64,000 nucleotides of DNA from Streptomyces sp. S.PNR 29. GTDB lineage: Bacteria; Actinomycetota; Actinomycetes; Streptomycetales; Streptomycetaceae. The stretch spans positions 806,001 to 870,000 of the forward strand of contig NZ_JANUQM010000003.1 in NCBI RefSeq assembly GCF_030386795.1, in the 5' to 3' direction. This document shows positions 36,477 to 45,051 of this stretch, piece by piece. The first letter of the stretch is position 1; each line of letters begins with the position of its first letter. The notes below the pieces were generated by a model. It worked only from the letters and a program-made list of their open reading frames with translations. It was not told the origin of the DNA and searched no databases. A program made the position numbers and the translations under genes.

Positions 36477-38177
36477 ATGGACGCAGACGCCATCGAGGAG
36501 GGCCGCCGACGCTGGCAGGCCCGGTACGACGCCGCGCGCAAGCGCGACGCTGACTTCACCACGCTCTCCGGCGACGCCGTGGAGCCGGTGTACGGACCGA
36601 GGCCCGGGGACAGGTACGAGGGCTTCGAGCGGATCGGCTGGCCGGGGGAGTACCCCTTCACCCGCGGCCTGTACCCGACCGGCTACCGAGGGCGTACGTG
36701 GACCATCCGGCAGTTCGCCGGATTCGGGAACGCCGAGCAGACCAACGAGCGGTACAAGATGATCCTCGGCAACGGCGGGGGCGGGCTCTCGGTCGCCTTC
36801 GACATGCCGACGCTCATGGGCCGCGACTCCGACGACCCGCGCTCACTGGGCGAGGTCGGGCACTGCGGTGTCGCCATCGACTCGGCCGCCGACATGGAGG
36901 TCCTGTTCAAGGACATCCCGCTCGGCGACGTCACGACGTCGATGACGATCAGCGGGCCGGCCGTGCCCGTCTTCTGCATGTACCTGGTGGCCGCCGAGCG
37001 GCAGGGTGTCGACCCGGGCGTGCTCAACGGCACGCTGCAGACCGACATCTTCAAGGAGTACATCGCGCAGAAGGAGTGGCTCTTCCAGCCGGAGCCCCAT
37101 CTGCGGCTGATCGGCGACCTGATGGAGTACTGCGCCGCAGGCATCCCCGCCTACAAGCCGCTGTCCGTCTCCGGCTACCACATCCGCGAGGCCGGGGCGA
37201 CGGCCGCGCAGGAGCTGGCGTACACGCTGGCGGACGGCTTCGGATACGTGGAGCTGGGGCTCAGCCGCGGGCTGGACGTGGACGTGTTCGCGCCGGGGCT
37301 GTCCTTCTTCTTCGACGCGCACGTCGACTTCTTCGAGGAGATCGCCAAGTTCCGGGCGGCCCGCAGGATCTGGGCCCGCTGGATGCGGGACGTGTACGGC
37401 GCGCGGAGCGAGAAGGCGCAGTGGCTGCGGTTCCACACGCAGACGGCCGGTGTCTCGCTGACCGCCCAGCAGCCGTACAACAACGTCGTCCGTACGGCCG
37501 TGGAGGCACTGGCGGCCGTGCTCGGCGGCACCAACTCGCTGCACACCAACGCCCTGGACGAGACCCTCGCACTCCCGAGCGAGCAGGCGGCGGAGATCGC
37601 CCTGCGCACCCAGCAGGTGCTGATGGAGGAGACCGGGGTCGCCAACGTGGCCGATCCGCTGGGCGGTTCCTGGTACGTCGAGCAGCTGACGGACCGGATC
37701 GAGGCGGACGCGGAGAAGATCTTCGAGCAGATCAAGGAGCGGGGTCTGCGGGCGCACCCGGACGGACGGCACCCGATCGGGCCGATCACCTCCGGGATCC
37801 TGCGCGGGATCGACGACGGGTGGTTCACGGGCGAGATCGCCGAGTCCGCGTTCCGCTACCAGCGGGCTCTGGAGAAGGGGGACAAGAAGGTGGTGGGCGT
37901 CAACGTCCACACCGGGTCCGTCACCGGGGACCTGGAGATACTGCGGGTCAGCCATGAGGTGGAGCGGGAGCAGGTACGGGCGCTGGCCGCTCGGCGGGCG
38001 GGGCGGGACGACGCGCGGGTGCGGGCCGCACTGGACGGGATGGTGGCGGCCGCGCGGTCCGAGGCCAACATGATCGAGCCGATGCTGGACGCCGTACGGG
38101 CGGAGGCGACGCTGGGGGAGATCTGCGGGGCGCTGCGGGACGAGTGGGGCGTCTACACGGAGCCTGCCGGTTTCTGA
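36477..38177 (+). CDS. icmA: Isobutyryl-CoA mutase large subunit
   Basis: The 566-residue mutase of the methylmalonyl-CoA mutase family has the length of IcmA rather than MutB, lacking the B12-binding domain. The two residues that set substrate choice are Phe80 (T-I-R-Q-F) and Gln198 (I-A-Q-K-E), as in isobutyryl-CoA mutase; methylmalonyl-CoA mutase has Tyr and Arg there. It rearranges isobutyryl-CoA and n-butyryl-CoA with a separate small B12 subunit IcmB, which is not in this window. MeaB at 17434-18393 is a likely partner. It could feed polyketide precursor pools. Confidence 0.95.
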   Translation: MDADAIEEGRRRWQARYDAARKRDADFTTLSGDAVEPVYGPRPGDRYEGFERIGWPGEYPFTRGLYPTGYRGRTWTIRQFAGFGNAEQTNERYKMILGNGGGGLSVAFDMPTLMGRDSDDPRSLGEVGHCGVAIDSAADMEVLFKDIPLGDVTTSMTISGPAVPVFCMYLVAAERQGVDPGVLNGTLQTDIFKEYIAQKEWLFQPEPHLRLIGDLMEYCAAGIPAYKPLSVSGYHIREAGATAAQELAYTLADGFGYVELGLSRGLDVDVFAPGLSFFFDAHVDFFEEIAKFRAARRIWARWMRDVYGARSEKAQWLRFHTQTAGVSLTAQQPYNNVVRTAVEALAAVLGGTNSLHTNALDETLALPSEQAAEIALRTQQVLMEETGVANVADPLGGSWYVEQLTDRIEADAEKIFEQIKERGLRAHPDGRHPIGPITSGILRGIDDGWFTGEIAESAFRYQRALEKGDKKVVGVNVHTGSVTGDLEILRVSHEVEREQVRALAARRAGRDDARVRAALDGMVAAARSEANMIEPMLDAVRAEATLGEICGALRDEWGVYTEPAGF

Positions 38178-38223
38178 GGCGCCCGGCGCCGGTGTGGGCG
38201 GCGGGGCCTCGCTCCCGCCGCCC

Positions 38224-38883
38224 CTACCTGTCCCGTCCCGGGGAGCCGCACTCCCCGAGCCGCTCGGCGGCCGGACGGGTCAGTCCCAGCAGCAGGATCC
38301 GCGTGAAGTCCCGTACCCATTCCTCGTCCGCCGGCTCCGCGCTGACCAGCGTGCGGTGGACCACCGCACCGGCGACCATGTCGAAGATCAGGTCGACCGT
38401 GCGGGAGGCCTCTTCGGGGCCCGCCTCCCAAGGGAGCTCGCCGCGCTTCTGGGCGCGGGCCCGGCCCTCCAGGACCAGGCGCTTCTGGCGGTCGACGATC
38501 GAGGCCCGGATGCGTTCGCGCAGGGCGTCGTCGCGGGTGGCCTCGGCCACCACCGCCATCAGGCCGCTCCTGGCCTCCGGGCGGGCCAGGATCGCGGCGA
38601 ACTGCAGCACGACGCCCTCGATGTCGGCGGCCAGGGTGCCGCGGTCGGGGAGTTCCAGTTCGTCGAAGAGTTCCGCCACGGCGTCGACGACCAGCTCGTT
38701 CTTGCCCGCCCAGCGACGATAGAGGGTGGTCTTCGCAACCCCGGCGCGCGCCGCCACGTCTCCCAACGTGAGTTTCGACCAGCCGAGTTCGACCAGGACC
38801 GCCCGCGTCGCGGCCAGGATCGCGGCGTCCGCGGCGGCACTGCGCGGGCGCCCGGCACGGCCGGCGGGTCGACGGCTCTGCAT
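38224..38883 (-). CDS. TetR-family transcriptional regulator
   Basis: The 219-residue regulator has the N-terminal HTH in L-T-L-G-D-V-A-A-R-A-G-V-A-K-T-T-L-Y-R-R-W (about residues 37-57), preceded by a basic R-P-A-G-R-A-G-R-P-R-S arm, and a C-terminal TetR_C11/C33-like all-helical domain. It is divergent from the thioredoxin-TPR gene; the perfect palindrome at 38964-38986 between them is its likely operator. No ligand is predicted. Confidence 0.93.
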   Translation of the reverse strand: MQSRRPAGRAGRPRSAAADAAILAATRAVLVELGWSKLTLGDVAARAGVAKTTLYRRWAGKNELVVDAVAELFDELELPDRGTLAADIEGVVLQFAAILARPEARSGLMAVVAEATRDDALRERIRASIVDRQKRLVLEGRARAQKRGELPWEAGPEEASRTVDLIFDMVAGAVVHRTLVSAEPADEEWVRDFTRILLLGLTRPAAERLGECGSPGRDR

Positions 38884-38963
38884 GTCCCGACCATAACCGG
38901 CCATACGTGTGAAGCTATGAGGCAGATCACCGGGGCATGGTTTTCCAGAGGCACTGAGTGCCA

Positions 38964-38986
38964 TTACGCTACGACTCGTAGCGTAA
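38964..38986. promoter_or_regulatory. Perfect 23-bp operator-like palindrome
   Basis: Arms TTACGCTACGA and TCGTAGCGTAA flank a single central C at 38975. The site is 81 bases before the TetR start and 132 bases before the ybbN-like start. Length and odd symmetry are typical of TetR-family operators. Confidence 0.75.
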
Positions 38987-39117
38987 GCGCGTACGACAGC
39001 CACGTGCGCGAGCGATGACCACCGGCGTGGGGTGGGGACCCGGCGCCGAACACACACGGACCGGCCTGGTTTCACACCGCTTTTCACATGTCGCGCGGAA
39101 CGGGGGAGGATAGACGC

Positions 39118-40089
39118 ATGCAGCCACGGAACATGTCCATGAGCGGAGTCGTCGACCTCGCCGCGGTGAAGGCGGCCCAGGAGGCCAAGGCCAAGGCGGA
39201 GCAGGCGCGGGCCGAAGCGGCCCGGCAGGGCGGGGCGGGGGCCGTCTCCCCGGCCGATCTCGTCATCGACGTCGACGAGGCCACCTTCGAGCGCGACGTC
39301 CTGCAGCGGTCCACCGAGGTCCCGGTCGTCATCGACTTCTGGGCCGAGTGGTGCCAGCCCTGCAAGCAGCTGAGCCCCGTTCTGGAGCAGCTCGCCGTCG
39401 AGTACAACGGGCGCTTCGTCCTCGCCAAGATCGACGTCGACGCCAATCAGATGCTGATGCAGCAGTTCGGGATCCAGGGGATCCCGGCCGTCTTCGCGGT
39501 GGTGGCCGGGCAGGCCCTGCCGCTGTTCCAGGGGGCCGCCGGCGAGGCACAGATCCGGCAGACCCTGGACCAGCTGGTGACCGTCGCCGAACAGCGCTTC
39601 GGTCTGACCGGCCTGACCGTCGACGCGGACGCCGAACCGGGTGGCGAGCAGGCCCCCGCTCAGCCGGCCGGCCCCTACGACGCCGCGCTGAACGCGGCCG
39701 CCCAGGCCCTGGACGCCGGTGACCTCGGCGGGGCGATCCAGGCGTACAAGAACGTACTTGCCGACGACCCGGCCCATCCCGAGGCCAAACTCGGCCTCGC
39801 CCAGGCCGAGTTGCTCCAGCGCGTGCAGGGTGTGGACCCGCAGCGGGTGCGCAAGGAGGCCGCCGAGAAGCCGGCCGACGTGCAGGCGCAGATCGCCGCC
39901 GCCGACCTGGACTTGGTGGGTGGGCACGTCGAGGACGCGTTCGGGCGGCTCATCGAGACGGTGGGGCGCACGGCGGGCGACGACCGGGACGCCGTACGGC
40001 TGCGGCTGCTGGAGCTGTTCGAGGTGGTCGGAGCGGAGGATCCCCGGGTGATCGCGGCGCGCAGGGCGCTCGCGCGCGCCCTGTTCTGA
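39118..40089 (+). CDS. Thioredoxin-TPR protein (YbbN/CnoX-like)
   Basis: The 323-residue protein has a charged N-terminal helix (20-40), then a thioredoxin domain (50-150) with the active site W-C-Q-P-C (Cys79, Cys82), then a C-terminal TPR-like helical domain (200-320). E. coli YbbN/CnoX of this layout is a redox-regulated holdase that passes substrates to GroEL. Here a CxxC pair is kept, so an oxidoreductase role is possible. GGAGG precedes the ATG. Confidence 0.92.
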   Translation: MQPRNMSMSGVVDLAAVKAAQEAKAKAEQARAEAARQGGAGAVSPADLVIDVDEATFERDVLQRSTEVPVVIDFWAEWCQPCKQLSPVLEQLAVEYNGRFVLAKIDVDANQMLMQQFGIQGIPAVFAVVAGQALPLFQGAAGEAQIRQTLDQLVTVAEQRFGLTGLTVDADAEPGGEQAPAQPAGPYDAALNAAAQALDAGDLGGAIQAYKNVLADDPAHPEAKLGLAQAELLQRVQGVDPQRVRKEAAEKPADVQAQIAAADLDLVGGHVEDAFGRLIETVGRTAGDDRDAVRLRLLELFEVVGAEDPRVIAARRALARALF

Positions 40090-40175
40090 GCGGGGCGGGA
40101 GCCCCGGTTCTGACCAGTCGCTAAACGCGGGTGCATGTGATGCCCGAGTGAAAGATTTGCCGACGGAACGTCAGG

Positions 40176-40213
40176 GCGGCCGCGCTTTACCAAAACTTGG
40201 TAATCGCGGCCGC
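40176..40213. promoter_or_regulatory. Extended inverted repeat
   Basis: GCGGCCGCG and TTACCAA on the left pair with TTGGTAA and CGCGGCCGC on the right around AAC, with only a CT/T mismatch between the two blocks. It may end the thioredoxin-TPR transcript or bind a regulator; the A/T-rich inner dyad is operator-like. Confidence 0.6.
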
Positions 40214-40215
40214 TG

Positions 40216-40360
40216 TTACTGCTAGTAAGTCGCGGGCGTCGATCTGTCGGATTCTGTCCAGCGATCAACAGTTTTGTTCTGGCCTTGACTGACACCGAGC
40301 GTCGTCGACCGAGACCGGCGGGTCGTTGTTCGGTTATCCGGTCGTTACTAGTGAGTAACG
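40216..40360. promoter_or_regulatory. Two TTACT/AGTAA dyads
   Basis: TTACT-GCT-AGTAA lies at 40216-40228 and CGTTACT-AGTG-AGTAACG at 40343-40360. Both share half-sites with the palindrome before icmA but have shorter spacers. They are candidate operators for the DUF6230 operon. Confidence 0.5.
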
Positions 40361-40735
40361 AAGCCCCTTGTGGGTGCGGCGAGAATGCACCAGGATCGGC
40401 CACGCTCGGTCCATTCCCGTACCCCGACAGCCGGTTGGGTCGCGGGACTTCCTGGGTCCCCACCGAGCAGAGCCGGCGGCAGTGGCGCCGACTCTTGGAC
40501 AGGGGGGTCTTCGCCTTCCCGGCGAAGCCTGTCCGGCAAGGTTGTGCGTGATGCGTGTCAGGCGCGACCAGTGGTTGTCGCTCGGGGGTGATCGCCGGTG
40601 ATTCGGGCGCGTTGTGCGCCACCGAGCGCAGGCGCTCTCCTTCCCGAGGACGTAGCACTTCTCCCATCCCTGCCGGGCCGAGCTGCCGACTGGCGGCGAC
40701 CCGGCCAGGAGATGTACGTCCGAGAAGGAGGAAAT

Positions 40736-41377
40736 ATGGAGTCCCAGGTGCGTGGCGGGACCAGATGGAAGCGGTTCGCCGTGGTCATGGTGCCCAGCGT
40801 CGCCGCGGCCGCGGCGGTGGGTGTCGGGCTCGCGCAGGGTGCGCTGGCCGCGTCGTTCAGTGTCTCCGGCCAGCAGTTCAAGGTGACGGCCGGTCACCTG
40901 CACGGTGAGGGTTTCGCCCAGTACGGCGGCATCGACACCGTTTACACCAAGACCGACGGCAAGGAAAAGACACAGGTTCCGGTCGCGATCTCGTCGTTCG
41001 ACGACGCGACGATCACGAAGATGTGTCAGTCGGTCAAGACCGAGATCCCGCTGATAAACAAGACGTTCTACCTCCGTCTTGACGCGGGGAACAAGGGCAC
41101 GCCGGTCACCGCCCACAACCTCTACATCGATGTCGCCCAGCTCGACGCCGATGCGGAGTTCAAGAACATCGACATCGGTGTCGCGGTCAAGGACAAGACC
41201 CGCGGTCCCGACGTGAAGCAGGGCGAGAGCGTCCTGCCGGGCGGCTTCGCCCAGCAGGCGCAGTCGGCCGACCTCTACGGCGTCGAGCAGACGGCGTGGG
41301 CGACGACGGCCGGCACGTTCAAGCTCAGCGGCCTGTCGATGCGTCTCGGCACCGACCCCAAGATGGAGTGCTACTGA
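40736..41377 (+). CDS. DUF6230 exported protein
   Basis: The 213-residue protein has an N-terminal hydrophobic segment (about 16-37, ending A-L-A-A-S-F), a signal peptide or anchor. A beta-rich extracellular domain without catalytic motif follows and ends in Cys-Tyr. Homologues are labelled cholesterol esterase or DUF6230 and nearly always precede a DUF6114 membrane protein, as here. An excellent GAAGGAGGAA site precedes ATG 40736; the frame runs on upstream but without such a site. Function unknown. Confidence 0.88.
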   Translation: MESQVRGGTRWKRFAVVMVPSVAAAAAVGVGLAQGALAASFSVSGQQFKVTAGHLHGEGFAQYGGIDTVYTKTDGKEKTQVPVAISSFDDATITKMCQSVKTEIPLINKTFYLRLDAGNKGTPVTAHNLYIDVAQLDADAEFKNIDIGVAVKDKTRGPDVKQGESVLPGGFAQQAQSADLYGVEQTAWATTAGTFKLSGLSMRLGTDPKMECY

Positions 41378-41564
41378 CGGCTTCCGTCACCGGGGTTTCC
41401 TGGGGTAGCTGAGCTGCCCCAGGGGGCGGGGAAGCGGTCGCTTCTCCGCCCCGCTGGCCCGGCCCCACCGGCGTCGGGCACCCTCACAGACTCAGACTTC
41501 CGGCTTCTCCATGCCTACGGCCGAGCCGGTACGTACTTCCACCGGACCCAGGGAGCTGTTTTCC

Positions 41565-42158
41565 ATGAGTGCCGAGACTCCGGTCCAGAGCGCCGGGACC
41601 TTCACCCGGCTGCGTCTGCGATTCCGTGACTGGCGGGGCACCCGGCCGTTCTGGGCAGGCCTGTTCACCCTGCTCGGCGGGGTGCCGATCGCCTACTTCC
41701 CCTACGCCACGCTCAAGCTGGGAACCATGTCGCTCACCATGGCGACCACCGCGGGTGCCGGCTCCCTCATCATCGGCGTCCTGCTGTTCACTCTGGGCCT
41801 GACCATGTGGTTCCAGAAGGCGACGCGTGTCTTCGCCGGCATCGCGGCGATCATCCTCGCCCTGGTGTCCCTGGTGGTCTCCAACATCGGTGGCTTCATC
41901 ATCGGCTTCCTGTTCGCGCTGATCGGCGGCGGGCTCGCCGTCTCCTGGGCGCCGGGCAAGGGCGCCGAGCCTGTGGAGAACGGGTCGCAGGACGCCGTAG
42001 CGGGGCCTGCGGGCGAGGGCGCCACCCCAACCGCTCCCGAGGGCACCGCCGTCGAGCCGAGCCCGCCGTACGGGCCCGCCGGCGGCGGCACGGCCCACGA
42101 GGGCGGGATGGACGGCTTCCGGACCGAGGACCGCTTCGGGGGGAACCGTGTCGGCTGA
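41565..42158 (+). CDS. DUF6114 membrane protein
   Basis: The 197-residue protein has a basic N-terminus, four membrane segments between about residues 28 and 128, and an acidic, Pro/Gly-rich C-terminal tail of 65 residues. It is the usual neighbour of DUF6230 genes, so the pair probably works together in the envelope. ATG 41565 follows AGGGAG. The next gene starts 10 bases before its stop. Confidence 0.87.
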   Translation: MSAETPVQSAGTFTRLRLRFRDWRGTRPFWAGLFTLLGGVPIAYFPYATLKLGTMSLTMATTAGAGSLIIGVLLFTLGLTMWFQKATRVFAGIAAIILALVSLVVSNIGGFIIGFLFALIGGGLAVSWAPGKGAEPVENGSQDAVAGPAGEGATPTAPEGTAVEPSPPYGPAGGGTAHEGGMDGFRTEDRFGGNRVG

Positions 42159-43467
42159 CGAGGCCCGCGACAAGAACCCTGCGGCCCCGGGACGGGCGAG
42201 AACGGGGCCGCGTCACGCGGCCCCGAAGAAGCCGCTGTTCACCAGGTTCCAGATGCCGGCCGGCAAGGCGATAGCCATGGCGGCGATGCCGACGGCCGTG
42301 CTGATGGGGATGGGGTTCACACCGACGCTCGCCCTCGCCGACGACAACTCGCCTTCGACGTCCAACAGCCTGTCGGCCGACGAGTACAAGGCCTGCGTCG
42401 AGGCACTGAAGGGCGGCGCGTCCGCCTCGCCGACACCGTCGCCCTCCGCGAGCGATGACACGTCCGACAGCGAGGCCGGCCAGGACGCCCCCGCGGAGCC
42501 GAGCCCTTCCGCGACGGCGGACTCGGGCAACTCCTCGTCCGGCGGGTCCTCCTCGTCGGATTCGGGTTCCGGCGACAAGGCCGAGCCCACGCCGAGCCCG
42601 TCCGCGAGCACGTCCGCCTCGGAGGGCGGAGACAAGGCCGCCACGCCGTCCCCCTCGGCCTCCGAGAGCGGCGGCAACCTGCTGGAGGACATCGGCGACG
42701 CGATCACCGGCATCTTCGACGGCAAGTCCACAGCGAGCCCGAGCCCGACCCCGTCCGCCTCCGCCTCGGCGTCCGAGAGCTCCGACTCCGCGGGCAAGGA
42801 CGCGTCCGACACCGTCGAGGACACCACCGGCAAGGTCACCGACACGGTCAAGGACACCGTGAAGGACACCACCGACACGGCGTCCAAGGCGGCCGAGGAC
42901 ACCACCAAGGCGGTCGAGAAGGCGGCGGAGGACGCGGCGGACAAGGCCACCTCCAGCCCGAGCCCGTCCGCGAGCTCCACCACGAACCCCGAGGACTGCC
43001 CGGCCGCCACGGACGCCGAGGGCGGCGTCGACAACAAGATCCTGCTGCCCGACGACCCCTGGTACCTGGAAGCCAGCTCGCTGACGCTCAAGGGTGCCGA
43101 CTACAAGGGCGTCGTCAAGGTGAGGACGGCCAACGGCACCGTCAAGAAGGTGCTGAAGTACGTCATATCCGACGGCACCGACATCGGCGACCTGCACCAG
43201 CTCGTCAAGGACAAGCGGACCGGCAAGACCTACCACGTGCAGGCGGCCAAGGGCTCCAAGTCCACGATCACCGACGGCACCACGGTGATGTACACCGAGA
43301 GCATCTCCGGCAATCTGCTCGGCCTGATCCCGCTGACGTTCGACCCGGAGCACCCGCCGCCCCTGAACATCCCGCAGATCTACTTCACCAACGTGAAGGT
43401 CACCCAGGCCGGCCAGTTCGGCGGCACGCTGACCGTGCCGGGGATGCGTCAGTACGTCACCGACTGA
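42148..43467 (+). CDS. Secreted Ser/Pro-rich protein of the DUF6230-DUF6114 locus
   Basis: The 439-residue protein has a Tat- or Sec-like N-terminal region (R-F-Q-M-P-A-G-K then hydrophobic residues to about 65, ending L-A-L-A-D-D). A long spacer of Ser, Pro, Thr, Asp and Lys with T-V-K-D-T helical repeats (about 70-285) follows, then a compact C-terminal domain of 150 residues containing Y-K-G-V-V-K-V-R and P-P-L-N-I-P-Q-I-Y-F-T-N-V-K-V. The C-terminal domain is the conserved part. A wall-spanning surface protein is the best guess. GTG start overlaps the previous gene by 11 bases. Confidence 0.85.
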   Translation: MSADEARDKNPAAPGRARTGPRHAAPKKPLFTRFQMPAGKAIAMAAMPTAVLMGMGFTPTLALADDNSPSTSNSLSADEYKACVEALKGGASASPTPSPSASDDTSDSEAGQDAPAEPSPSATADSGNSSSGGSSSSDSGSGDKAEPTPSPSASTSASEGGDKAATPSPSASESGGNLLEDIGDAITGIFDGKSTASPSPTPSASASASESSDSAGKDASDTVEDTTGKVTDTVKDTVKDTTDTASKAAEDTTKAVEKAAEDAADKATSSPSPSASSTTNPEDCPAATDAEGGVDNKILLPDDPWYLEASSLTLKGADYKGVVKVRTANGTVKKVLKYVISDGTDIGDLHQLVKDKRTGKTYHVQAAKGSKSTITDGTTVMYTESISGNLLGLIPLTFDPEHPPPLNIPQIYFTNVKVTQAGQFGGTLTVPGMRQYVTD

Positions 43468-43491
43468 TCCCGATCCTTCCGGGAGCCGCAC

Positions 43492-43535
43492 AAGACCGTG
43501 CCCCGCCGGGCCGATGCCTGGCGGGGCACAGTCTT
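43492..43535. terminator. Terminator between convergent genes
   Basis: AAGAC and GTGCCCCGCC pair with GGCGGGGCAC and GTCTT, with one C/A mismatch and a 12-base loop. A run of Ts follows. It separates the secreted-protein gene (+) from pyk (-). Confidence 0.8.
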
Positions 43536-43546
43536 TTGCCGGGCCC

Positions 43547-44977
43547 TCAGTCCCGGGGGCCGCTGCCCAGGTGGTGCACCCGGACCATGTTCGTCGTCCC
43601 CGGAACCCCGGGGGGCGAGCCGGCGGTGATGATCACGATGTCGCCCTCGTCGAACCGGCCGAGCTTGACCATCTCCTGGTCCACCAGGTCGACCATCTCG
43701 TCGGTGCTGTTCACGAACGGGACGACGTACGGCTCCACGCCCCAGCTGAGTGCCATCTGGTTGCGGGTGCCCTCGTCGGTGGTGAAGGCGATGATCGGCT
43801 GGGCGGCGCGGTAGCGGCACAGGCGACGTGCGGTGTCGCCGGACTGGGTGAAGGCCACCAGGCCCTTGCCGCCGAGGAAGTCCGCGATCTCGCAGGCGGC
43901 CCGGGCCACCGAACCGCCCTGCGTACGCGGCTTCTTGCCCGGCACGAGCGGCTGCAGGCCCTTGGACAGCAGCTCCTGCTCGGCCGCCTGGACGATCTTG
44001 GACATCGTCTTGACGGTCTCGATCGGGAACGCGCCGACCGAGGACTCCGCCGACAGCATCACCGCGTCCGCGCCGTCCAGGATCGCGTTGGCCACGTCGG
44101 AGGCCTCGGCGCGGGTCGGACGGGAGTTGGTGATCATCGACTCCATCATCTGGGTCGCCACGATCACCGGCTTGGCGTTGCGTCGGCACAGCTCGATCAG
44201 GCGCTTCTGCACCATGGGGACCTTCTCGAGCGGGTACTCGACGGCGAGGTCGCCACGCGCGACCATCACGCCGTCGAACGCCATCACGACGTCCTCCATG
44301 TTCTCCACCGCCTGCGGCTTCTCCACCTTGGCGATGACGGGGACGCGGCGGCCCTCCTCGTCCATGACGCGGTGCACGTCGTGGACGTCCTTGGCGTCGC
44401 GGACGAAGGACAGGGCGACCAGGTCGCAGCCCATGCGGAGGGCGAAGCGGAGGTCCTCGACGTCCTTCTCGCTCAGAGCGGGGACGTTGACGGCCGCGCC
44501 GGGCAGGTTGATGCCCTTGTGGTCGGAGATGACGCCGCCCTCGATGACGATCGTCCGCACCCGCGGACCCTCGACCTCGGTGACCTTCAGCTCGACGTTG
44601 CCGTCGTTGATGAGGATCTGGTCGCCCTTGGTCACATCGCCGGGCAGGCCCTTGTAGGTCGTGCCGCAGATCGTCTTGTCGCCCGGCACGTCCTCGGTGG
44701 TGATGGTGAACTCGTCACCGCGCACCAGCTCCACCGGGCCCTCGGCGAAGGTCTCCAGACGGATCTTGGGGCCCTGCAGGTCGGCGAGGACACCGATGGC
44801 CCGGCCGGTCTCCTTGGCGGCGGCCCGGACACGGTCGTACCGCCCCTGGTGCTCGGCGTGCGTGCCGTGGCTGAAGTTGAAGCGGGCCACGTTCATGCCG
44901 GCCTCGATCAGCGCGACCAGCTGTTCATGGGAGTCGACCGCGGGGCCGAGAGTACAGACGATTTTCGAACGGCGCAT
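43547..44977 (-). CDS. pyk: Pyruvate kinase
   Basis: The 476-residue enzyme converts phosphoenolpyruvate and ADP to pyruvate and ATP, the last step of glycolysis. It shows the start M-R-R-S-K-I-V-C-T-L-G-P-A, substrate motif A-R-F-N-F-S-H-G, catalytic V-I-A-K-V-E-K-P-Q-A with K-V-E, and M-V-A-R-G-D-L-A-V-E. It is one of two pyruvate kinases usual in Streptomyces. It lies with ackA, pta and pfkA in a block of central carbon genes. Confidence 0.96.
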   Translation of the reverse strand: MRRSKIVCTLGPAVDSHEQLVALIEAGMNVARFNFSHGTHAEHQGRYDRVRAAAKETGRAIGVLADLQGPKIRLETFAEGPVELVRGDEFTITTEDVPGDKTICGTTYKGLPGDVTKGDQILINDGNVELKVTEVEGPRVRTIVIEGGVISDHKGINLPGAAVNVPALSEKDVEDLRFALRMGCDLVALSFVRDAKDVHDVHRVMDEEGRRVPVIAKVEKPQAVENMEDVVMAFDGVMVARGDLAVEYPLEKVPMVQKRLIELCRRNAKPVIVATQMMESMITNSRPTRAEASDVANAILDGADAVMLSAESSVGAFPIETVKTMSKIVQAAEQELLSKGLQPLVPGKKPRTQGGSVARAACEIADFLGGKGLVAFTQSGDTARRLCRYRAAQPIIAFTTDEGTRNQMALSWGVEPYVVPFVNSTDEMVDLVDQEMVKLGRFDEGDIVIITAGSPPGVPGTTNMVRVHHLGSGPRD

Positions 44978-45051
44978 GGGGGCGATCCTATCGGTTTGTT
45001 TCGCAACGGAATATTCCGTCTGGCGGAAATTACAAAAGGGCGCAAGGCCGC

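Larger units (their letters stand above)
40090..40735. other. Long dyad-rich leader of the DUF6230 operon
   Basis: These 646 bases hold at least four inverted repeats: 40176-40213, 40216-40228, 40343-40360, and CTTCGCC/GGCGAAG at 40509-40527. The G+C content is lower than in the flanking genes. Short open frames of 60-90 codons have no ribosome sites or family resemblance, so I regard it as a regulatory region rather than a gene. Confidence 0.6.

Noticed and set aside
36477..38177. Methylmalonyl-CoA mutase large subunit
   Set aside because: The length of 566, no B12-binding domain and Phe80/Gln198 fit isobutyryl-CoA mutase instead.
40285..40551. 88-codon open frame in the DUF6230 leader
   Set aside because: No ribosome site; crosses two dyads; composition unlike neighbouring proteins.
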